Source of the DNA: Accumulibacter sp.
GTDB taxonomy: Bacteria; Pseudomonadota; Gammaproteobacteria; Burkholderiales; Rhodocyclaceae
Direction of reading: 5' to 3'
Assembly: GCF_023806625.1 (NCBI RefSeq)
Contig: NZ_JAMTDX010000008.1
Span: 154,246 to 218,245 of the forward strand
Length of the DNA: 64,000 nucleotides
The notes beneath the pieces were generated by a model. That model searched no databases. It was not told the DNA's origin and saw only the letters and a program-made list of their open reading frames with translations. A program made the translations under genes and the position numbers. Positions 56,679-64,000 of the stretch are shown piece by piece; within the stretch, counting starts at the first letter, position 1; each line of letters starts with the position of its first letter.

Positions 56679-57917
56679 ATGGCAGCGCAGCTTGATTGGC
56701 CAACGAAGCGCCTCGGCGATTTGGCTGAGTTCCGCAACGGGGTGAACTACAACAAGACCAGCTTTGGCGAGGGCGTGAAAGTTGTCGGCGTCGCGGACTT
56801 CCAGGACTACACGAAGCCTAGGTATGCCGAGCTTGACCAGATAAACCCAGAAGGCATCGTCACTGAGCGAAACATACTCCGTGACGGTGACATCGTTTTT
56901 GTTCGGTCGAATGGCAATCGGGAGTTGATAGGCCGAAGTCTGTTCATTGAGCAGCCTCCGGAGGAAATCACTCATTCGGCTTTCACGATCCGCCTTCGGT
57001 TCACCGCTCGCGAGGTTCATCCGAAGTTCTACGCCTACTGCTTCCGCACTCGGCTGATTCGCCAAGCGCTGACGGCCCAAGGTGGCGGCACAAACATCAA
57101 CAACCTCAACCAAGACATTCTCAGCGCGCTCGAAGTTCCGCATCCCCCCCTCCCGATCCAGCGGCGGATCGCGGGCATCCTGTCGGCCTACGACGAGTTG
57201 ATCGAGAACAGCCAGCGGCGCATCAAGGTTCTGGAGTCGATGGCCCGCGCCATCTATCGCGAGTGGTTCGTCCACTTCCGTTTCCCTGGCCACGAATCCA
57301 TCTCCCGCGTCTCGTCGCCTATCGGCGACATCCCGCAGGGGTGGGAGGCGAAGAAGCTGGGCGATTTGTGCGAACTACGAAAGGACCCTTACAAAGACGT
57401 GGACCATGCGGGGCTTCCGTTGCTGGATATGGCCCGTATGCCCTCACGCTCGCTCGCTCCGGGCGACACTGGCACGCCGGCTGAGCTAACGACCTCGCGG
57501 ATCCTGTTTCAGAGGGGCGACACGCTGTTTGGAGCGATTCGCTGCTACTTGCACAAAGTCGTTGCCGCTCACTACCCCGGCGTGACGAACACATCGGTTT
57601 TGGTTCTTCGCCCGAGGTCTCCATCCTTCCGCTCACTTGTCGCAATCGTCGCAAGTGATATCGACACGATTCGCTGGGCGGAAACGCAAAGCACGGGCAC
57701 AAAGATGCCCGTGATCAATTGGGGGGTCTTTCAAAGTATGCCTTCGCCCATTCCGTCGAAAGCGCTGGCGCAGGCTTTTGAAGACATCGCAGGCCCGATC
57801 TTGGATGAAATCGGTATTCTCGCGACGCAAATCCAAACCCTCCGCCGCACCCGCGACCTGCTGCTGCCGCGCCTGCTCACCGGCCAGATCGAGCTCGACG
57901 AACTCGAGGCCGCCTGA
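56679..57917 (+). CDS. hsdS: Type I restriction-modification specificity subunit HsdS
   Basis: 412 residues with two target-recognition domains (about 1-150 and 215-370), each ended by a conserved helical region: PIQRRIAGILSAYDELIENS around 155-190 and ILATQIQTLRRTRDLLLPRL at the C-terminus. The second begins IPQGWEAKKLGDLCEL. It determines the bipartite DNA target. Starts 3 bp after hsdM. GC content dips inside both recognition domains, typical for these fast-changing parts. Confidence 0.9.
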   Translation: MAAQLDWPTKRLGDLAEFRNGVNYNKTSFGEGVKVVGVADFQDYTKPRYAELDQINPEGIVTERNILRDGDIVFVRSNGNRELIGRSLFIEQPPEEITHSAFTIRLRFTAREVHPKFYAYCFRTRLIRQALTAQGGGTNINNLNQDILSALEVPHPPLPIQRRIAGILSAYDELIENSQRRIKVLESMARAIYREWFVHFRFPGHESISRVSSPIGDIPQGWEAKKLGDLCELRKDPYKDVDHAGLPLLDMARMPSRSLAPGDTGTPAELTTSRILFQRGDTLFGAIRCYLHKVVAAHYPGVTNTSVLVLRPRSPSFRSLVAIVASDIDTIRWAETQSTGTKMPVINWGVFQSMPSPIPSKALAQAFEDIAGPILDEIGILATQIQTLRRTRDLLLPRLLTGQIELDELEAA

Positions 57918-57920
57918 GCC

Positions 57921-59023
57921 ATGCCCGACGTCGCGCCTCTGCCCGCCGATTACGCCGGTCTCCTGAAGGAGATTCGACACCGTGTCCGGCATGCGCAGAC
58001 CCGTGCGGTCCTGGCGGTCAATGCGGAACTCATCCGCCTGTACTGGGAAATCGGCGCACTGATCGACGAACAGCAGACCAGGCAAGGGTGGGGAGCGGCG
58101 GTGATTCCCCGTCTCGCTCGGGACCTGCACAACGAGCTGCCCGAGGAGAAGGGTTTCTCCGAGCGGAACATCAAGCGGATGCTGGCGTTCTACCGCGAGT
58201 ACCCGCACCTGAACTTTGTGCCACAGCCTGTGGCACAAGGCGCCTCTCGCGAGGATGGGCCACAGGCCGTGGCACTTTTCCCGCCGGACCTGCTCATGGC
58301 CGTGCCTTGGGACATCATGCCGAGCTGATGGCCAAGGTGAAGGATGCCGCCGCGCGCCGCTGGTACATGGAGGCGACAGTTCGGAACGGCTGGAGCCGGA
58401 ACATCCTGCTCATGCAGATCGAGACCGCGGCCCACCGCCGACAGGGCAAGGCCGTCAGCAATTTTGCCGCGCGACTGCCCCCCTCGGAGTCGGATCTCGT
58501 CCAGCAGACGCTCAAGGACCCCTACATCTTCGACTTCCTGACGCTGGAAGCGGGCTTCCATGAGCGCGAACTCGAGACCGGGCTCATCCGCCATCTCGAG
58601 AAGTTCCTGCTGGAGCTCGGGCAGGGCTTTGCCTTCGTCGGTCGTCAGTTCCGTCTGGATCTGGGCGACCAGGACTTCCATATCGATCTGCTTTTCTACC
58701 ACCTCAAGCTGCGGTGCTTCGTGGTGATCGACCTCAAGCGGGGCGACTTCAAGCCCGAGTACGCGGGCAAAATCAACTTCTACTGCAATGTCGTCGACGA
58801 CCGGTTGCGTCACGAGAGCGACAAGCCCACCATCGGATTGATCCTGTGTCAGCGACCCAATCAGGTTCTGGCTGAATACGCGCTGCGTGGCGTGGACAAG
58901 CCCATCGGCATCGCCAGCTTCGAACTCACCCGACAGCTTCCCGCCGAGCTGCAGAGCAGCCTGCCCAGCATCGAGTCCATCGAGCGGGCGCTGGCCGACG
59001 AGGCGGGCGACACCGAGCCGTGA
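57921..59023 (+). pseudogene. DUF1016 (YhcG-like) PDDEXK nuclease, frameshifted
   Basis: Two frames together make one DUF1016 protein. Frame one (57921-58328) holds the N-terminal domain (VNAELIRLYWEIGALIDEQQ, FSERNIKRMLAFYREYP) and ends DLLMAVPWDIMPS-stop. The second frame continues with GHHAELMAKVKDAAARRWYM and the nuclease domain (GQGFAFVGRQFRLDLGDQDF, HIDLLFYHLKLRCFVVIDLK) to the stop at 59023. Adding one G to the GGG at 58309-58311 restores PWGHH, the expected motif. Either a real one-base deletion or a sequencing error in a G run. It lies between hsdS and hsdR, overlapping hsdR by 4 bp. Confidence 0.85.
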
Positions 59024-62000
59024 CCACCCACGCCTACAGCGAAGACCAGCTTGTCGAGCAGCCGGCCATCGCGCTGTTCGCGGCGCTCGGCTGGCAGACG
59101 GTGTCGGCGCTGGAAGAGACCTTCGGCCCCGGCGGCACGCTCGGCCGCGAGACCAGGGGCGAGGTGGTGCTGGTGGACCGGCTGCGCGCGGCGCTCACCA
59201 GGCTCAACGCCGGCCTGCCGCCCGAGGCGATCCACACCGCGATCGACGAACTCGCCCGCGACCGTTCGGCAATGAGCCTCCCGGCGGCCAACCGCGAGGT
59301 CTATCGGCTGCTCAAGGACGGCATCCCGGTCTCCATCCCCGACCGCGAGACCCTCACCCCCAGCCCCTCTCCCGGAGGGAGAGGGGAGTCTGTGGTGCGG
59401 CTGCAGGTGGTGGATTGGGCGCAGCCGGAGCGCAACGACTTCCAGCTTGTCAGTCAGTTCAGCGTGGTGGGCAGCCTTTACACCTGCCGCCCCGATCTGG
59501 TGGGCTTCGTCAATGGCCTGCCCTGGGTGGTGATCGAGCTCAAGAAGCCCGGCGTGCCGGCGCGGGCGGCGTTCGACGAGAACCTGACGCACTACAAGCA
59601 GGAGATCCCGCAGCTCTTCTGGTTCAACGCGCTGCTGATCGCCAGCAACGGCACCGACAGCCGCGTCGGGTCGCTCACCGCCGACTGGGAGCGCTTCTTC
59701 GAGTGGAAGCGCATCGAGCGCGAGGACGAGCCTCGTCGCGTGTCGCTGGAGGTGATGCTGCGCGGCACCTGCGACCACGCCCGCCTGCTCGACCTCGTGG
59801 AGAACTTCACCCTGTTCTCCGAGCACAAGGCGGGGCTGGTGAAGGTGCTCGGCCAGAACCACCAGTTCCTCGGCGTGAACAACGCAATTCGCTCCATACT
59901 GGAGGCCCGCAAGCTCGGCCACGGGCGCGGCGGCGTGTTCTGGCAGACGCAGGGCAGCGGCAAGAGCTTCTCGATGGTGTTCTTCGCGCAAAAGGTGCTG
60001 CGCAAGCTCGCCGGCAACTGGACCTTCGTGGTGGTCACCGACCGGGTGGAACTGGACGAGCAGATCGCCAAGACCTTCAAGACCGTGGGCGCGGTGAGCG
60101 AGGCCGAGGGCGACCAGTGCCACGCCGCCAGCGGTGCGCACCTGCGCGAACTCTTGCGCGGCAACCACCGCTATGTCTTCACGCTGGTGCACAAGTTCCA
60201 GACGCCGGAGCAACTGACCGACCGCTCCGACGTGATCGTGCTGACCGACGAGGCGCACCGCAGCCAGTACGACACGCTGGCACTCAACATGCGCGCCGCG
60301 CTGCCCAAGGCGCTGTTCCTGGCCTTCACCGGCACGCCGTTGATCGCGGGCGAGGAGCGCACGCGCGAGGTTTTCGGCGACTATGTCTCGATCTACGACT
60401 TCCAGCAGTCGATCGAAGACGGCGCGACGGTGCCGCTGTTCTACGAGAACCGCACGCCCGAGCTGCAACTGGTCAACCCGGACCTCAACGACGACATCTA
60501 CGACCTGATCGAGGGCGCGGGACTGGACGCCGAGCAGGAAGAGAAGCTGGACAAGGTGCTGGGCCGGCAATACCACCTCATCACCCGCGACGACCGGCTG
60601 GAGACGGTGGCGCAGGACATCGTGCGCCATTTCCTGGGGCGCGGGTTCGTGGGCAAGGCGATGGTCGTGTCGATCGACAAGGCCACGGCGCTGAGGATGC
60701 ACGACAAGGTCAGGAAGCACTGGGCCGCGGAGCGTGAGCGCGTGCACAGGGAGATCGGCGAGTTGGCCTATCAGGCCGGTGGTGGAGAGATGACACCCGA
60801 ACAGGCGCGACGCGACATGCGCATGGCCGAACTGAAGCAGCGGCTGGAGGTGCTGACCAGCACCGACATGGCAGTGATCGTTTCGCCGGGGCAGAACGAG
60901 GTCGAGCAGATGAAAAGGCTCGGCCTCGACATCGAAGCGCATCGCAGGCGCATGAACGACTCGCAGCCGGGGCTCGACGAGAAGTTCAAGGACACGGGCG
61001 ACCCGCTGCGGCTGGTGTTCGTCTGCGCGATGTGGCTGACCGGCTTCGACGCGCCAAGCTGCTCGACGGTGTATCTCGACAAGCCGATGCGCAACCATAC
61101 GCTGATGCAGACCATCGCCCGCGCCAATCGGGTGTTCCCTGGCAAGCACAGCGGGGTGATCGTGGACTTCGCCAACGTGTTCGCCTCGCTGGAGAAGGCG
61201 CTGGCGATTTACGGGGCCGGCAAGGGCGGTACCAACCCGGTCAAGGACAAGGCGCAGCTCGTCGAGGCTCTCCGTGAAGCCATCGCCGCGGCCACGGCGT
61301 TCTGTGCCGCTCAAGGCGTCGATCTGGCCGCGCTGGAAGCGCTGCCGCTCGGTGGCCTGGAGCGACTGACCGCCATCGAGAATGCGGTCAATGCGCTGAT
61401 CGGCCCGGATGTTCTGCGGCGCGATTTCTTCGGCCACGAGAGGTTCGTCGGCACGCTCTATCGCGCCGTCAAGCCCGACCCGGCGGCGATCGAGTTTTCG
61501 CTCCGCGCGGCGGGCATCGCCACGCTGGCCGGCGCGATCCGCGCCAAGCTCAGACCCAACCCGCCGGACATCGCGACGATCCTCAACCAGCTATCGGGGC
61601 TGCTCGACGAGTCGATCACCGGCCTGAAAATGCACGAGGGCGGGCCTCCGGCCATCGATCTTTCGAAGATCGACTTCGAGGCGCTGGCGCAACGCTTCAA
61701 GGAATCCAGGCACAAGAACACCGACCTCGCAGCGCTCAAGGCGGCCATCGCCGCCAAGCTCGAAAAGCTGGTGCGCCTGAACCGCACGCGGGCGGACTTC
61801 GCGGAGAAGTTCGAGGCGCTGATCGAGAGCTACAACAACGGTAGCCGCAACATCGAGCAACTCTTCGAGGAGCTGCTGCAGCTGTCGAACAGCCTCGATG
61901 ACGAGCAGGAACGCCACGTCCGCGAAAACCTCAGCGAAGAGGAGCTGGTGATCTTCGACATCCTGACGCGGCCCGCGCCGGAGTTGAGCGCTGCCGAGCG

Positions 62001-62241
62001 CGACGAGGTGAAGAAGGTCGCCAGAGATTTGCTTGCCCGCGTCAAGACGTTGCTGGTGCTCAACTGGCGTCAGAAGTCGGCGGCGCGTTCGTCGTTGAAG
62101 CTGGCCATCGAAGACACGCTCGACACGCTACCGGCGGCCTATGACCGGCCGTTGTTCGCGCAGAAATGCTCAGCGCTTTTCGAACATGTGTACGAAAGCT
62201 ACCCGGAGCGGAACACAGGGGTCTATGCCGAGGTGGCGTGA
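59020..62241 (+). CDS. hsdR: Type I restriction enzyme HsdR
   Basis: 1073 residues. Order: N-terminal nuclease domain with PDLVGF...VVIELKK (PD-(D/E)xK, about 157-175), P-loop WQTQGSGKSFSM near 307-318, Walker B TDEAHRSQYD near 407, FTGTPL, and the C-terminal helicase and helical domains (TGFDAPSCSTVYLDKPM, QTIARANRVFPGK). It translocates and cuts unmodified DNA. GTG start overlaps the preceding stop. Residues about 111-123 (TLTPSPSPGGRGE) are encoded by a palindromic repeat inserted in frame. Confidence 0.93.
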   Translation: MTTHAYSEDQLVEQPAIALFAALGWQTVSALEETFGPGGTLGRETRGEVVLVDRLRAALTRLNAGLPPEAIHTAIDELARDRSAMSLPAANREVYRLLKDGIPVSIPDRETLTPSPSPGGRGESVVRLQVVDWAQPERNDFQLVSQFSVVGSLYTCRPDLVGFVNGLPWVVIELKKPGVPARAAFDENLTHYKQEIPQLFWFNALLIASNGTDSRVGSLTADWERFFEWKRIEREDEPRRVSLEVMLRGTCDHARLLDLVENFTLFSEHKAGLVKVLGQNHQFLGVNNAIRSILEARKLGHGRGGVFWQTQGSGKSFSMVFFAQKVLRKLAGNWTFVVVTDRVELDEQIAKTFKTVGAVSEAEGDQCHAASGAHLRELLRGNHRYVFTLVHKFQTPEQLTDRSDVIVLTDEAHRSQYDTLALNMRAALPKALFLAFTGTPLIAGEERTREVFGDYVSIYDFQQSIEDGATVPLFYENRTPELQLVNPDLNDDIYDLIEGAGLDAEQEEKLDKVLGRQYHLITRDDRLETVAQDIVRHFLGRGFVGKAMVVSIDKATALRMHDKVRKHWAAERERVHREIGELAYQAGGGEMTPEQARRDMRMAELKQRLEVLTSTDMAVIVSPGQNEVEQMKRLGLDIEAHRRRMNDSQPGLDEKFKDTGDPLRLVFVCAMWLTGFDAPSCSTVYLDKPMRNHTLMQTIARANRVFPGKHSGVIVDFANVFASLEKALAIYGAGKGGTNPVKDKAQLVEALREAIAAATAFCAAQGVDLAALEALPLGGLERLTAIENAVNALIGPDVLRRDFFGHERFVGTLYRAVKPDPAAIEFSLRAAGIATLAGAIRAKLRPNPPDIATILNQLSGLLDESITGLKMHEGGPPAIDLSKIDFEALAQRFKESRHKNTDLAALKAAIAAKLEKLVRLNRTRADFAEKFEALIESYNNGSRNIEQLFEELLQLSNSLDDEQERHVRENLSEEELVIFDILTRPAPELSAAERDEVKKVARDLLARVKTLLVLNWRQKSAARSSLKLAIEDTLDTLPAAYDRPLFAQKCSALFEHVYESYPERNTGVYAEVA
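59351..59387. repeat. Palindromic REP-like element inside hsdR
   Basis: Stem CCCCTCTCCC (59364-59373) and GGGAGAGGGG (59377-59386) with a GGA loop, preceded by CCCTCACCCCCAG. This resembles a widespread short repeat that, when read through, encodes TPSPSPGGRGE. Here the frame is kept, adding about 13 residues to the HsdR N-terminal domain. Confidence 0.75.
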
Positions 62242-62326
62242 ACACGCAGCGGGGCCGACAAGCGGTTGCAGCGAGCGGTCCGCCGCAGAACCGGAGAGAT
62301 GAACCATAGCTGCTCGAGCACCGACC

Positions 62327-63127
62327 ATGCCGAAAAACCTGCTCACCGCCATTTCCATCTTCTGTTTTGCCGTCTTCGCCCACGCAGAGGATACGGCGAT
62401 GGCCGATCTGTTCAGCAAAGCGGGGGTTGCCGGAACCCTGCTGATTGAATCCGCAAGGACCGGTCAGCGTTTCGTACATGACGACGCCTGCTCGCATCAG
62501 GCCTTCACCGCGGCGTCCACATTCAAGGTGCTGAACACCCTGATCGCGCTTGAAGAAGGCGTGATCGGCGGAGCGGATTCGACCATTCGATGGAATGGCA
62601 CCGTCCACGAAATCGCCGACTGGAATCGCGACCAGACTCTGGAAACTGCATTCAAGGTCAGTTGCGTGTGGTGCTATCAGGAGTTGGCGCAGCGGGTTGG
62701 GGCAAAAAAATACCCTGCCTATATCCGCCGCTCGCACTGCGGCGAGTTGCGCGAACCGTTCGATGGGACGCAATTCTGGCTGGACGGCTCGCTGACCATC
62801 AGTGCCGAACAGCAGGTCGCTTTTCTCAAACAGGTGGCCTCGGGCCGCCTGCCATTTCGGGCGACCAGTTACGCGACCCTCAAGTCGATCAGGCTCGCTG
62901 AAGAAACGCCGGACTATCGCCTGTACGCCAAGACTGGCTGGGCGACTCGCAATGCACCGGCCGTCGGCTGGTATGTCGGTTATCTGGAAGTCGCCGACGA
63001 TGTATGGCTGTTCGCCCTGAACATGGAAACCCGCAGCGCCGCTGACTTGCCGCTCGGCAAGCAGATCACCCTCGAGGCGTTTCGGTCCAAGGGGATTCTG
63101 CCGGCGAACTGGGGCTCGGCGAGGTGA
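62327..63127 (+). CDS. Class D beta-lactamase (OXA-type)
   Basis: 266 residues. Signal peptide 1-20 (ends VFAHA). Active-site serine motif STFK at 64-67, SCV at 112-114, [11 protein letters not shown] (Trp151) and KTG at 202-204. The third OXA motif, usually YGN or FGN, is not evident; the matching region reads RRSHCGE (135-140). Two extra cysteines lie nearby. It should be periplasmic. It has no attC site of its own and begins 85 bp after hsdR. Confidence 0.9.
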   Translation: MPKNLLTAISIFCFAVFAHAEDTAMADLFSKAGVAGTLLIESARTGQRFVHDDACSHQAFTAASTFKVLNTLIALEEGVIGGADSTIRWNGTVHEIADWNRDQTLETAFKVSCVWCYQELAQRVGAKKYPAYIRRSHCGELREPFDGTQFWLDGSLTISAEQQVAFLKQVASGRLPFRATSYATLKSIRLAEETPDYRLYAKTGWATRNAPAVGWYVGYLEVADDVWLFALNMETRSAADLPLGKQITLEAFRSKGILPANWGSAR

Positions 63128-63264
63128 AGAAGGGTCGCCTATCGAAGGTCGGCGTTGCCGAGACGGCGGCCGCCGGGCCAACACGGCGCGCGAGCGGACG
63201 CGGCGCGTGAAAGCCGCGTGGTGCCGCCGAGCCTGAAGGTCAGGACCGGCAAGCAAAGCCGCGC

Positions 63265-63822
63265 CTGCTCCTGCGTCCGGAACTCCCCGCCGACTCGGCA
63301 GCGAGACATTCGCTCACCGAGCGGGGCTTTGCGGGTGTACCGCACTCCGTTGGGTCGGAAGGACACGTCGTCGGCGCTCCGCGCGACGCGGGCGCACTGG
63401 CGGTCTCGATGGTTGCTGAGGCTCAGGGAAGAATCGTCGGTGACGTCGCGATCTGTGCGGTCACCCTCACCGACGGGCCGGCGGGTTGGTACGCGTTGGG
63501 GCCAGTCTCGGTGGAGCCCTCCATGCAGCGCACAGGCGTCGGGTCCGAGCTCGTGCGCGCTGGCCTGCAGCGGCTGATCGAGCTCGACGCAAAGGGCTGT
63601 GTCATGCTGGGCGACCCCGCCTTCTACTCCCGGTTTGGTTTCGCGCACCAACCAGAGCTTCGCGACCCGGGTCCGTCCGCCGGGTACTTCGTGGCCTTGT
63701 CCTTCCTGCCTTCTCGGCCGCAAGGTCAAGTCAGACATCACGCCGCGTTCACCGGCGAGGCCCAGCCCCTCGCTCGAGCCGACCCGCTCCGGCAGGCGCC
63801 GCCTGGCCGCTCCGGGCCATAG
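63265..63822 (+). CDS. GNAT family N-acetyltransferase (YhbS-like), start uncertain
   Basis: The ATG at 63409 gives 137 residues with VAEAQGRIVGDVAI, GWYALGPVSVEP, MQRTGVGSELVRAGLQRL (acetyl-CoA binding) and GDPAFYSRFGF. The same frame runs open upstream from 63211 and reads LLLRPELPADSARHSLTERG, then HSVGSEG and RDAGALAVSMV, which match the missing beta-1/alpha-1 part of the family. A CTG at 63265 would supply the expected N-terminus (family members begin near MLIRPE). Either a non-standard start or a decayed 5' end. Substrate unknown. Confidence 0.6.
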   Translation: MLLRPELPADSAARHSLTERGFAGVPHSVGSEGHVVGAPRDAGALAVSMVAEAQGRIVGDVAICAVTLTDGPAGWYALGPVSVEPSMQRTGVGSELVRAGLQRLIELDAKGCVMLGDPAFYSRFGFAHQPELRDPGPSAGYFVALSFLPSRPQGQVRHHAAFTGEAQPLARADPLRQAPPGRSGP

Positions 63823-63908
63823 TGGTCATCGTCCCTCCGCGGGCAACTCGTCCAGGGCGACGAAAGGCCGCAGAAAAGAATCAAGTATCTTCTCAGAATC
63901 AACAACTT

Positions 63909-64000
63909 ACTGGCGGAGAGAGCGGGATTCGAACCCGCGTTAGGAGATTATCCTAAACACGCTTTCCAGGCGTGCGACTTAAACCACTCATCCATCTCTC
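63909..64000 (-). tRNA. tRNA-Ser (GGA), 5' base(s) beyond window
   Basis: The minus strand reads GAGAGATGGATGAGTGG... with anticodon loop CTGGAAA (anticodon GGA), a long variable arm, GGTTCGAATCC (T loop) and the acceptor end CTCTCCGCCA with encoded CCA. Only the first base or so of the acceptor stem lies past the end. Its 3' end points toward the accessory genes, a frequent integration target. Confidence 0.93.

Noticed and set aside
58861-61437. 858-codon open frame on the minus strand opposite hsdR
   Set aside because: Antisense to a clear HsdR; long minus frames are common here because of high GC and codon bias, and the translation has no family features.
62242-62326. A second attC site in front of the beta-lactamase
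   Set aside because: No GTTRRRY/RYYYAAC pair and no long palindrome in the gap.

Overview
The window is about 64 kb of GC-rich DNA (roughly two thirds G+C by eye), densely coding, and apparently chromosomal from a betaproteobacterium. Gene content and order (gmk-rpoZ-spoT, divergent aceK/icd, leuS-lptE-holA, RquA-type methyltransferase next to frdABCD, 2-oxoacid:ferredoxin oxidoreductase, B12 genes) suggest the Rhodocyclales/Candidatus Accumulibacter neighbourhood. That placement is inference from gene content, not from a marker-gene comparison.

Layout. 1-1.5 kb: end of a flagellar cluster (FliK C-terminus, a free-standing FlhB C-terminal domain protein, a YcgR flagellar brake). 1.5-7.2 kb (minus): frdABCD quinol:fumarate reductase preceded by a probable rhodoquinone methyltransferase gene (rquA), tatD and an enoyl-CoA hydratase/isomerase. 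7.2-12 kb (minus): dadA and the stringent-response/RNA-polymerase cluster gmk-rpoZ-spoT. 12-22.6 kb: small secreted proteins, purC, a DUF2189 membrane protein coupled to prlC, a peptidylprolyl isomerase, bolA-yciI-yciB, and a DUF2950/DUF3300 pair. 22.7-29.5 kb: paaK, a MATE transporter, a diguanylate cyclase, cobalamin adenosyltransferase, hydroxypyruvate isomerase and bacteriohemerythrin. 29.6-32.9 kb: aceK and icd, divergent. 33-43.6 kb: MT-A70 methyltransferase, cobS-cobC, xerD-ogt, proA, holA-lptE-leuS. 43.6-52.5 kb: an HTH regulator, a citrate synthase homologue with substituted catalytic residues, fmdB- and CYTH-family genes, and an operon of an amino-acid dehydrogenase with a three-gene 2-oxoacid:ferredoxin oxidoreductase.

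52.5-64 kb is accessory. It holds a 15-copy 21-bp tandem repeat next to a sigma-70-like promoter, a metallophosphoesterase carrying an integron attC-like site at its 3' end, a type I restriction-modification operon hsdM-hsdS-(DUF1016 nuclease, frameshifted)-hsdR with a palindromic repeat inserted in frame in hsdR, a class D beta-lactamase, a GNAT acetyltransferase, and finally a tRNA-Ser(GGA) on the minus strand whose 3' end faces the block. This looks like a tRNA-associated island, though no integrase lies in the window.

Metabolic theme (inference): RquA plus fumarate reductase would let a ubiquinone-based cell respire fumarate with rhodoquinol. Cobalamin genes (cobS, cobC, pduO-type adenosyltransferase), isocitrate branch-point control (aceK/icd), 2-oxoacid:ferredoxin oxidoreductase and the altered citrate synthase all fit an organism that changes its TCA/glyoxylate fluxes between aerobic and anaerobic phases. 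The most unusual items are the citrate synthase homologue, the minisatellite, the attC-type cassette with a CTG start, and the broken nuclease gene inside the restriction operon.
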